Part shown: positions 21,701 to 32,400 of the stretch, piece after piece
How the letters are laid out: the number at the start of each line of letters is the position of its first letter
Position numbering within the stretch: position 1 is the stretch's first letter
From: Condylostoma magnum
Lineage: Eukaryota > Ciliophora > Heterotrichea > Heterotrichida > Condylostomatidae
Assembly: GCA_920105805.1 (NCBI GenBank)
Contig: CAKKTI010000105.1
Span: 3,601 to 56,209 of the forward strand
Length of the DNA stretch: 52,609 nucleotides
Reading direction: 5' to 3'
Translations under genes and position numbers: made by a program
Notes under the pieces: model-generated
Database searches by the model: none
What the model was told of the DNA's origin: nothing
What the model saw: only the letters and a program-made list of their open reading frames with translations

Positions 21701-24700
21701 GGGCAAGTTAAGGCCAATTAGTCAGATCACTTACAGTTAGATTCTTCAGGTGGCCTTTCACTATATAACCTTACTGCTTCATTTCATATTAGGCTATGAG
21801 TCCTTTTATGTCTATAACACCTAAAGTAACTCTGGTCTCTCCTTCATTCATAAAGATAGATATTGTCTCAATGTTTATATCAACTAGTAAAATTGAGTTA
21901 CTAGATTATTTGCTTACCTTATTATCTACTCTTGGCTCAGTACTTAACTGTTAAGGCTGCTTAATTCCTCTATAAAAATCAATTAATGCAATTATCATAT
22001 CAGGATTCCAATTTAGAATAACTTCTCTCAGATTTATATTAGTAGCACAATCTAGATTTTTATACTTTGGACTTTTAGGATCGGTTAGTAGGATCTCAAT
22101 ATCAATCACGTTTTAAATACTGCTGTTGTATAATAATATACTATAAGCATCAGATTAGGGCAAGACTATGTTTTCTATAGAGAATTATCTTAAGGAAATT
22201 TCGTATGTTTTGTCATATGTTCTATATAAACTTTTATATCCTAGATTTTAGGCCTTAATAACTCCTCACTTTTAGCATCGATCGTTAGAAAATGTTAATT
22301 TAAAGTTTGAAATTATATACGAAGAAGAAAGTAGCTTATAATCAGGAGGCATTGTTTCCTTTATTGCAACATTTGTATATGATTTAAGCTCAGATATTAT
22401 TTAATCTATTGCGTTTATTCATTTATTTACTTTTTTATCGTTTTTGAAGCATAATACACAATTTCCGTATCGGTTTACTAGCCTAAGGGAATTTTCTACT
22501 TCAATTTCTTTACTGATGTCTTTGATACTACAATCTTTTATATAAAAGTACGATTGAGCTAACTACTGTGTTTCGTCTGTAAAGAAGTATATATAACTCC
22601 CTGATAAAACTGCAAAGTACCTATGTCATATTCTCAACTAATTACCTTATTTATCAACAGAGTCGATTAATATCGAATTTTATATACAAGTTTATCTATC
22701 CATGGTAGCAGTATTCCATATATCTTTATCTATAATGAACTATTCCGGTAGTTTTTGTATTTATTAAATCACTTTTGGACTTATAAGAATATCTAAATCT
22801 GCTAAATTTCCNNNNNNNNNNNNNNNNNNNNNNNNNNNNNNNNNNNNNNNNNNNNNNNNNNNNNNNNNNNNNNNNNNNNNNNNNNNNNNNNNNNNNNNNN
22901 NNNNNNNNNNNGCATTTTGTATAGGAATCGATAGCTTAGGGGCTTTTACATCAAGTATTATTAGATGCTTGTTATCTGATTAAAACAGTTCTTGCATAGT
23001 ACTACTCGTGCTATCCTATAAATCTTGTAGTTTGTCCCAAGCTGCATTTTTAACACTATCTTAGACATTAGGTATAATAAAAAACCTTACAATTTACTAA
23101 AGAAGCTCATTTCTGTAGTTTATTTACATCTCATTACTACTAAACTCAAAAATAGATGCTATTTGTTAATCCAAAGGCTTATAACAGTAGCTGATACTTC
23201 ATAAATCTTAATCTTAGCCTCCCATTTTATAAGCGAATTTTTGATTATTGACAGCATTTCAACTCCATAGATCACAGTCTTTGACCTTAGAATCAACTTA
23301 AAATCCAGTTTTATAAGCATTAGATTCAATTTTAAACGACTGGAAATTAATAGATCAACCTTCGAACTCATCTCCTACTCCTCTTATGGGTAACTTTGCT
23401 TGTATAATACCTTCATGAAGTATAAAGCTACCAATAAACCAGTTATAGGAATTTGGAGCAAGTATATCTTACTGTAACTCTTCTTTAGTTGTATCTCAGA
23501 TTTCTTGAACTTCAACTTCTTCCTAAGAAGATCCTCAGAAATAGGAGAAGATGGAGTAAGAAGATCTACGCTGTTCTTGTAGTTTATTCTCGTAATCAAC
23601 CCTTTGTGTAACATGAGCTCCTCACTTACATAGAGTATCTTTATCTATCATGTACAAAATTTCGTTATATGTTTATTATTCCTACTTCTCTATAGTCTCC
23701 TCCTTTTTAATTTTTCTATGAATTTACTTAAATTCTTCCTAAAAATGCTCCATTTGAGATTTTGTATAGCGAAATAGGTTGAGTTTTCTGTCCTTTCTTT
23801 CTCTAAGAATTAAAATAATGCATTTACCCGCGTATTATCAGAGAGTTTTAGGTGATTTGTCCTTAGGAAGAAATATCTTATACTTTTTCTTGTGCTCTTC
23901 ATTCAATAAAAACTTATTAAATTCTGTAAAATACGTTATAAGACCTACCATATCCAAAAATTACTATTGCTTATAATTAAGACAGAACTTCTATAAGACA
24001 GCACTAACCTGGTATCTTGGCAACGTGAAATCAGTGTAATCTTAATTATGCACAAATAAAAACTCTATATTTACTGAATAAAAGTTACTCGGATCAATCA
24101 AATACTCTTACTCATTTTCAGCTATTTGATTTAGTGCATCTAGATAATCATCAGTACTTACCTCTAGAATATCACCACTTTTTCAGTATATCCCGAAATG
24201 ATCAATGATTAGTTTTTTATTAATACAGTACCCATCCTTAGACACAGCTTATCTATCTTTAAATGTTTGATTTCCGTCTTAATCTACAGTAAAAATTGAC
24301 AAGTTCTTGAGTATTACTCCACAAGAAAAGCGATGTTAATGGGGAAATTCTAGTCTTAAATGTAAGTCTGATATAACAATTTTTATATTGTCTAAAACAC
24401 GTGAAGACAGCCTCTCCATAAAACTTTTTCTAAGAATAGTTTCTTCAGCTGACATCGCTTATTATTCATGCACTTATTTCATTCTAATTTCATAAGTATT
24501 GATAGCATCTCTCTTTTTCTCGATTTCACCCTCTTAGCTAAACTCTCAATTTTCCTTATTATGAGGAACTAATAGTATATATAGCCCTGTACATTCTATT
24601 TAAACCGGCTATGATGCAATTCTAGACCATGGAATAACGATTTTTATGTGTGATATCCTCCCAATTTTTAGTACAAATGGAAGTTAATACTTTAACAATA

Positions 24701-24836
24701 TTTCAGGCCGTAAAAACAAATTTTCTAAAGTAATTTCACCGTTCCAAAAGCTTATAGAAAGGTTAGATTAATCCAAATCTTGTATAAACTGTCCTAATTT
24801 CTGGAGAATTAATTACTCTAAAACACCTTCGAACAT
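15756..24836 (-). CDS. VPS13: VPS13-family bridge-like lipid transfer protein (gene contains an assembly gap)
   Basis: About 3,026 residues as assembled; VPS13 proteins are usually 3,000-4,000. They form a hydrophobic groove carrying phospholipids between organelles at contact sites. The N-terminus is a clear chorein domain (MFEGVLEQLILQKLGQFIQ, then SFWNGEITLENLFLRPE, then a conserved IPWSR). The C-terminus has the ATG2-C/APT1-like glycine-rich repeats (GIGIGFNNFFASIGKGIAGL, then SGIAKGLIGLIAKPTTG) and a last PH-like part. The middle, about 2,500 residues of beta-rich sequence, is consistent with the groove and the adaptor-binding repeats but has few recognisable motifs. Start ATG and final TGA are in the same frame despite the 100-N run, but the true gap length is unknown. 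Its start is 56 bases from the divergent stomatin-like gene. Confidence 0.88.
22812..22911. other. Assembly gap of 100 N
   Basis: One hundred N characters, a usual default scaffold-gap size, lie inside the N-terminal third of VPS13. The frame happens to agree on both sides, but that gives no information on the missing length. Confidence 0.98.
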
Positions 24837-24892
24837 TTTTATTAGACCTTTATAAGCTTACTTCGCTGTAAATCAGATTAATACTAAAATAA

Positions 24893-25831
24893 ATGTTAGC
24901 AAGGAAGATTTCCTCTAGGGCTTTTCATATTGGCTTTATAATCGTTCCTTAATAAACTGCAGTCATAATTGAGAGATTAGGGAAGTATAATAGAACTCTC
25001 ACCCCGGGTATAAATTTTGCAATTCCTTTTATAGAACGTGATGCTTATTACCACTCTTTAAAGGAAGAAGTATACCCAATAAGCAGTCAAATGGCTATTA
25101 CTAATGACAATGTGACAATACATATTGACGGTGTGTTGTACTTACGAATAACAGATCCATACAACGCTTCGTATGGTATCGGGAATCCTATTGAGGCCAT
25201 GACTCAGCTAGCCTAGACCACAATGCGAAGTGAATTAGGAAAACTATCCCTAGACAAGACTTTTGAGGAACGAGAAAGCCTAAACCATAACATCGTTACA
25301 GCACTGAACAGTGTCTCTAAGCAATGGGGTATTCAATGCATGAGATATGAAATTCGTGATATTTAAACCCCTCCTAACATACAAAAGGCAATGGAACTTC
25401 AAGCAGAGAGTGAAAGATAGAAAAGAGGTGAAGTGCTGAATTCAGAGGGTACAAGACAGGCTAACATAAATACAGCTGAGGGTAAGCGACAGTCCTTTAT
25501 ACTAAAAGCTGAGGGTGATGCCAATGCAATTTTAGCAAAATCCAAAGCAACTGCAGAGGGTATACGAATTTTAGCGGAATCAGTGAAAAAGGTGGAAGGT
25601 TAGAATGCAATGCGACTAAGAATAGCTGAGCAGTATATAAGTGCATTTAGTAAGATCTCAACCCTAAATAAGTCAATACTAGTGCCAGGAAATGGTCTTA
25701 CATCAACAATAACTCAAGCCTTAGGAATCAGCAAAGCTTTAGAGGGGAGTAATCAAACTACTTAATAGTAAGTTTAATACATCAGAACAAAAGAGAGAAA
25801 ATTCGATCCTGTTTTAGATTCAACTGAGTAG
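24893..25831 (+). CDS. STOML2: Stomatin-like protein 2 (SPFH/prohibitin family), mitochondrial
   Basis: Predicted 312 residues. STOML2 organises cardiolipin-rich inner-membrane domains and supports respiratory complexes and proteases. The start MLARKISSRAFHIGF is a typical import presequence leading into the IIVPQQTAVIIERLGKY block. Family blocks follow almost unchanged: DNVTIHIDGVLYLRITDPY, TQLAQTTMRSELGKLSLDK, ERESLNHNI, WGIQCMRYEIRDI, the Glu/Ala-rich coiled coil (SEGTRQANINTAEGK), and AEQYISAFSKIS. TAG is used as the stop; reading on would pass a TAA and meet TGA seven codons later, inside the start of the next gene. The next plus-strand ATG follows after five bases. Confidence 0.93.
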
Positions 25832-25836
25832 TAAAA

Positions 25837-27063
25837 ATGGAAATTTTGAGTATTTTTGCTTTTGCTTTGAGTGATTTTAATGAAGTTGTGCTTTTAGTTA
25901 GGAGAGATTAGGATCATTACAGGAATTTAGGTGGAGATGTAAGTAAAGATTACTCCCCATTACACTCAGCTGCTAGAAATTATTTAAGAAATACCAGAGG
26001 ATTAATGGCTCCTACCAATATACAGAGATTAATTGATGGGGAAGGACTGATATAGGAGGGAGATATTAGTCTATTGAGTGAGGTTTTGGACAAATTGATT
26101 AAACTTCCACCTTTTATGATTATTAAGACTGCTGAAAGGTAAATTGGATATTTGATGCCGGTTCAGTATATTGATCCTGAGATTTTAAATACTAATTTAA
26201 CTGATAGTAGTTTACACTGGATTAGAGTTAGTACATTGTTCAGTGTAGAAGAGTATTAATAATTTTTTGTACAAGAAGATCTTGAAGTGCTTAGCCGTGT
26301 AAATACTCATATTTTACAAGAATATATATAGAAAAGTAAAGAACCTGTATAGAGAATTCGGTATTATATAGGAGTTTTTAATCTAGAGTCAAAGCAACTG
26401 AAAACTGATATGAATGCTTTACTTTTAACACAGTTTTTAAGAAATCTGTATAATGGGTACTAAGTAAAGTGAATGTTCTTTGAAGACTAAATGCCGGATG
26501 AAATACAGTAGAAATTAATAAGTACTTACATAGTAATAGGATTCAAGCATCACAAGTTTAGAGGTCTGGGTACTTTCCTTAGAAGAATCATAGGAAGTAA
26601 GAAAATAATAGCCCTGGGCTCCGGAGCTGAGGTATTATCCAGTATATAAGAAGGGGTGCTTTAAGAGACTGAGGAGTAACTGCTTCCTGATCTATAAACA
26701 ATTAACTTTACTGAGTAATACAACGAGCTATCCTTTTTAAAAAACAGAAATTAGGAGGAGTAAAAACAAGCTGAACTTATTTTATACTCCAATCAAGTTG
26801 TCAGAGAAGTACCAGAAGGGGCAGTCGTTATAGCAAGTTAGCATGATATTCCATGTGTTTATATAAAAGATAACGTATTGCTTATACACGGACATCCTTA
26901 TTTAACTTATTAGTATATTGAGGAAATATTAGGCCCAGAGATACTTGATGAGGCAGATGCTAATGAGTAGGAATTAGATACTATGAAAAATGAATGGGAG
27001 GTTATATAAGAGCCACGATTTACGGAGATTGAAGAACTTTGTGAATCTTTTATACTTTATTGA
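25837..27063 (+). CDS. Probable Nudix-like plus class I glutamine-amidotransferase-like protein, both degenerate
   Basis: Predicted 408 residues; no close family recognised. The C-terminal part (about residues 240-370) follows the class I amidotransferase fold: a nucleophile-elbow region ALGSGAEVL, then NQVVREVPEGAVVIASQH, then IKDNVLLIHGHPYL. In active enzymes these positions read G-I-C-x-G-x-Q and Q-F-H-P-E. Here the Cys is replaced by Gly and the Glu after HP by Tyr, so glutaminase activity is unlikely. The first 150 residues weakly resemble a Nudix domain: VVLLVRRD, then NLGGDVSKD, then AARNYLRNTRG in place of the GGxxxxxE...REUxEExG box, again without the key Glu residues. I infer a two-domain pseudoenzyme, perhaps regulatory. 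Its TGA directly abuts the TAG of the convergent kinase. Confidence 0.5.
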
Positions 27064-27969
27064 CTAATTATTGTTATTTCTTTCTCTTACATCAGCTAAA
27101 AATGGATGGTTTAGTCCATCTCGTGCACTTAGTCTTTTAGTTGGGTCCATTTGAAGCATTTGCTGTAGTAAATCTAGTCCTTCATCGTTTAGCTTAGGTA
27201 CTAATTCTCGGAGAGGTACTCCCGGTTCTTCTCCAAAGAACCTATACTCAGGCAACTATGCTACCCCCTATCACTCGTCTTCATTTGGCGATCCCATAAC
27301 TTTAAAAATCTTCCTCAATTAATCACTATTAGAGTTTCCCTAAAATAGAGGCCTTCCATTCAACATCTCTGCAAATATACAGCCAATAGACCACATATCC
27401 ACCGAAGTATTATAATTCCTGTTTCCCATCAGCACGTCAGGGGGTCTATACCACAGAGTTACAACCTCATGTGTGTAGTTTCTAACAGGAATTCCAAAAG
27501 CACGAGCTAATCCAAAATCAGCTAATTTCAGCACTCCATCTCTGTTTAAAAGTAGATTATGGGGTTTTAAGTCCCTATGCAGTACTCTATGTGCATGGCA
27601 ATGCGCAGTTCCTAGCAGAAGTTGGTACAGATATGACTTTGTAGCCGGAATATCCAAACCTTGCCCTTGATGCTAATCAAGAAGTCTTTTTAGATCTAAA
27701 TCTAAGAATTCGAATACCAGTGTTAGTTTGCTGCTTGTATGTATGACATCATGGAGCCTTACAATATTAGGATGTTATAGTTCTTTTAGCAGAGCAATTT
27801 CTCGTATAGCTGTGCTGGGAATACCCTCATCTACTGCTTCTAGGCGGATTTTCTTCAATGCGTAGTACTCGTTAGTTGTAACATCTCTAGCTTTATGCAC
27901 TACACCATATGTGCCTTCGCCTATTTAATCTAATTTCTAATATCGATCCCTTCTTGCTCTTACTGCCAT
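27064..27969 (-). CDS. Cyclin-dependent kinase with PSTAIRE helix (CDK1/CDK5-like)
   Basis: Predicted 301 residues, the standard CDK length. It has IGEGTYGVV (glycine loop), YYALKKI (catalytic Lys), an exact PSTAIRE cyclin-binding helix near residue 45, [39 protein letters not shown] spread over the activation segment, and [17 protein letters not shown] is the CDK5-type variant of YRAPE. The phosphorylatable activation-loop Thr is in YTHEV. The conserved Trp near residue 233 (EDEW) is TGA. It likely acts with cyclins in cell-cycle or morphogenesis control. The stop must be TAG after VRERNNNN: the frame continues antisense through the neighbour with no TGA in at least the next 250 bases, and that TAG touches the neighbour's TGA. 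Confidence 0.92.
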
Positions 27970-28119
27970 TTATTTTATTAAAAGTATGCTTGGATATATT
28001 ATTAAATGGAATTTGTATAGGGAATCCTAATTATAAGCATGATAGTTATATTTTTACTTAGTTATTTTACGGCTATTCTGCTATATTTAGTTTTATTTAA
28101 TTGTTAATAAAAGGCAAAA

Positions 28120-29040
28120 ATGGGAGCTTATCTTAATACCCCTAAAACCACAAAAACAACAACTCAGGGTTCCAACAGTACTTTAGAATTTGCGGCTTCT
28201 GAAATGTAAGGCTGGCGCATATCAATGGAGGACGCGAAACTATCAAACACAACTTTTGATGAAAACAGTAGTTTATTTGGAGTATTTGACGGCCATGGAG
28301 GTAAAGAAGTAGCAATTTTTGTGGAAAGACACTTTTGCCAAGAACTTCTACAAAATCGATCCTACTAACAAGGAGACTACAAAGCAGCCCTTGCTTAAAA
28401 TTTCCTCCAGATGGATAATATGATAAAGACTCCAAATGGGTAGAAGGAAATACTAAGAATAATGCGAGATTTGCCTGATAACGCTGAGATCACTTAAACC
28501 GAGAGTGATTCTTTTGCCGGGTGCACAGCTGTAGTGGGGCTGATAAAGGATAATACGCTATATGTTGCAAATGCTGGGGATTCACGATGCATTTTGGCCA
28601 GAGGAGGACGTGCTATTGAGATGACTTAAGACCATAAGCCGGATCTACCAAGTGAGAAAGAGAGGATAATCAATGCCGGAGGAAGTGTAGAGGATGGAAG
28701 AGTCTAGGGAAACTTGAATCTCAGTAGGTCAATTGGAGATTTAGAGTATAAAAGGAATCCTAACTTAGGCCCGGAGTAATAAATGATCACTGCAATGCCG
28801 GAAATGAGGGAGTTTACTTTAGATTCGGAGTGTGATTTCATGATTTTGGCTTGTGATGGAATTTGGGATGTGCTGACCTCTCAGGAATGCGTGGATTTTG
28901 TTTACTAGAGAAAGGATAATATGGAGTTGACTTAAGTTGTTGAAGAGATTCTTGATAGGTGTTTGGCACCTGATGTTACGTCGATGGGAGGGCTAGGATG
29001 TGATAACATGACTTGTGTTGTAGTCAAGTTTAAAAATTGA
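28120..29040 (+). CDS. PP2C-family (PPM) serine/threonine phosphatase
   Basis: Predicted 306 residues with the complete set of PP2C motifs: [24 protein letters not shown] (metal-binding Asp), [47 protein letters not shown] and [12 protein letters not shown]. These metal-dependent phosphatases remove phosphate from Ser/Thr in stress and cell-cycle signalling. [10 protein letters not shown] suggests an N-terminal myristoylation site after Met removal, as in many protist PP2Cs. The stop is TGA immediately followed by TAG. It is divergent from the CDK gene, with 150 bases between the two starts. Confidence 0.94.
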
Positions 29041-29053
29041 TAGTTAGAATTAA

Positions 29054-29257
29054 ATGGAGGACTTTAAAAAGTAGGCTTAGAGTATGTTGTTTCATTGGTA
29101 TTAGAGGATACTTTACCATATTGAATATGGAGATTATTGTATTATTAGTAAGAGTGTCTTTAGCTTTTAGATATTAGTATAATTGTACTCTATTAAGGAA
29201 TGCAACCTATATTATTTCAAGAAGAATAGTAGTATATTTCAATGCTTTATATAATGA
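29054..29257 (+). CDS. Possible small protein, 67 aa
   Basis: An ATG 13 bases after the PP2C stop opens a frame to TGA: MEDFKKQAQSMLFHWYQR, then aromatic and Lys-rich sequence. It has no motif. Its composition and position fit a small gene, but in this code such a frame can occur by chance. The remaining bases to the next gene show nothing recognisable. Confidence 0.25.
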
Positions 29258-29429
29258 TAATTATGCTTATTATCTATTCTTACATTAGAAAAAACAACAA
29301 AATAAATACTTTTTGCTATTGTTATCTGATAACTATTTTTAATATAAAACACGTAAGAGGAGTTAATATAATACACACATATACAAATATATCTACTTCT
29401 ATTATATCATAACTAATTATAATTAATAA

Positions 29430-32400
29430 ATGGCTAGTGAACTATAAAGCTTTTATAGAAGTTTAGCTTATAAGCTTGGACCAATGGGATAGGGAGTTGG
29501 GCCTATCGAGGATATGAAGACATTGCATGAGCGCATCAAAAATTATAGAAATGGAGAACTTTCCGAAATTGATTCTGATTAACTAATAAATGTGCTCCCA
29601 GATCTTATCGGATCAATGCTTAATAATACCAAATTTACAGATGAAGAGTATTTAAACCTAGTTGCTGAAATTTTATATGATACTAGTGCATGCTTAATTA
29701 AATTTTCAAAACACCCATAAGCACTTGAACTTATTAAAGAATTATTCTACTTCAATAAGAACTTCTACAAGGTTCATTTTGTTGACAATTCCCAGTACCC
29801 TAAATCTTTCCACCGAATCCCAAGAGAACCGTTGGATCAGAGTTGGTAATAAAATCTCTAAATAGGCGACCGTGTTGACGCAATTCAATAAGACCTGGAA
29901 TTTGAGAAACAAAGCTGGGCATAAGGCACTATAATATCCTTAATAGACAACGAAATAATAATTTCCTTTGATGACCAAGAAGAAGTACTAAATCGATGCT
30001 TTCCAATAGGAAGTGACGAAGTAAGTTAATTAGGCACTAAAACCTAAGACTAAGAATGGCGTAAACAACTAGAACTATTTTCAAGAGTAGATGCATTAGA
30101 CTAGGAACAATGCTGGCTAAGTTCAACAGTTTTAGACATGCGTTAAGTAGTATCAATGTCAAATACAGATAAGGAAATCAATGAGGTGAAAATAGGGTAT
30201 AGAACATATAAAGATGATGGGTTAAAATAGGATATGCATGGTAATTATGAAGGTTGGAGTTTTACTTATGACGAATGAATCTCAAGAATGTCTCCTAGAC
30301 TAGCAAAGTTTTAACAGTTTGCCTTAGAATGGCCTATTCCAGCACCGAAGTATAATGAAGATATGCCTATTGTTGACTCGAATGATATGGTGATTGATGA
30401 CCCTACGGCTTGCTTTGTTACTAGAGTTGAGTATTGCAGGAATAAAGTAATGATAGCTATGGCTAATCAACTAGCTGAGTTGGGAGCATTTGAGGAAATA
30501 ATCAAAATTTTAGGAAATTAAGAGGAAAGATGCTCGTTTAACTAGGCAGCTGCCTTGATAATGTTTGTTGTTTTGGCATATCCTATATATCACAGAAGAA
30601 TGGCTTAGGATTATGTGCCAAGATTTGAGCAGGTTTTTTATAATTGGTTTTTAAATTCCCCTGATGCTGATATTAAACAGTTTAAACGTAATATCATAGA
30701 ACAACTAGTAAAATAGTTAGAGAATTTGCTTAAAAGAATATATAATATAGAAACTAAAAACTTTAATATAGAAAATTTCAGTTTGAAGCTGTCTTTGAAG
30801 TGCTTCGAGTGTTAGTATCTGGAGTAAAGAATTCAAGGCTTAAAAGGAATAGTTGAAGGAATAAAGGCCTCTAGAATGAACATCAAAAGACTGTATGGAG
30901 AGTTCAAAATGCCATTTTGGTTATAAGAAAACTAAATTTTAGAAAAAATATACGGATAAAATGGGCATTATCAGCTCATTCAGCGTAGTACTGAAGTAAT
31001 AAGACAATTAGCATCTGAGACATTACTTTCTGAGGAATAGTTTAATGTTATTCTAGAAGCCACTAATACCAGTGATGAGGAATGGAGGCATTGCATTTAT
31101 TAGGTTTTAAGTGACATAGTAAACTCATTGGACCCTAAATTCTCGGAACTCCTAGTAGATTATATAATCACAATTAAGCCTTAAAATTTTATAAAGGATG
31201 AGATTAATTTGCTAAGTGATGTAGTCAAATCACCTTTAAGAGCAAGAGAGGCATCTAGAAAAGCATTTGATTTCTTATGGGAAATTTATACATCAGATTT
31301 ACCTTATAATTTAGAAATCCTAGAAATGGCCTTAGAGATTTTTAGCAATTTAATCAAATCCTGGGAGCTTAAAAATGAAAGACAAAATATACTAGAAAAG
31401 TGTATTTAGAAAATCTAATCTAACTAATAAGCACTACAAGCTATAAAAATAATGATAAAGGTAATAAAAAGTATTCCTTTTAATGTTATACAAAATGATA
31501 GGACTACCAGATAAGATGTTATTAACTAATTAGTACTAAACCACGATTTATTTTAAGTGTTCTTTGATAATTTCAGATACTTTAAAAACTTAGCTCAAGA
31601 AGCCAGTTAAGCAAATACAGGAAAGCCGTTTGATCAATTTGTAGTGAATGACAGGACAAGCTATGCTAATTAAGTCGAAATAAGGCTGTATTTATTGGAG
31701 CAGGTGCTTATTAACTCCTAAGCTATAACCTTATCTAAAGAGTACTTGATTTTCTTATGGGAAGAATTTGTTGAACGTTCTTTATGCGAGAAAGACTCAT
31801 AAGTTTTCCTTAAATGATTTGAAGAAGTCATCAGAACTCAATAAAATGGATTTTAGATGTTTGAAAGCAATGAACTTATAGAGTTTTTCAATACAAAAGT
31901 AGCAGATTCTACTAAAAATTACTCAAATGTTACTAAAGACTGGCTTAATGTGTTTAAAACCTTATTTACCTTTGTTAATTATAGAAACGCTTATTTAAAA
32001 TACAGTCCTAAGCCATTCTATAGGCCTAACTTTGCTCCTATTGGCTAAACTTACGTCAAACCTCAGGAAATATCTTTTGAGTATGATTTATTAGTAAAAC
32101 CTACTGATTTAAATGGATTTGATACTTTAAGATGTCTTTTATACAGTGTATAGGATAAAGATGTGCTATAAGAAGGAACGTAGCTGCATAACATACTGTA
32201 TGACTAATTATCGTTAAACGTTGAAAAAGATCTAGTGGAAATTCGATAAGAGTTTATCTACTATTGCTTAAAACAACTCAGAGAGTCTTAAGATGTTGAA
32301 ATCAAGCGTAGAAGTATTTAACTTTTAAAATCTTTTATGAGTGAATGCGAGAAGAAAGGTACAGGGGGGTTGAAAGCTCATAACGCTATACTTAAGGGAG

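Noticed and set aside
22812-22911. A run of 100 identical characters
   Set aside because: These are N placeholders from scaffolding, not a sequence feature.
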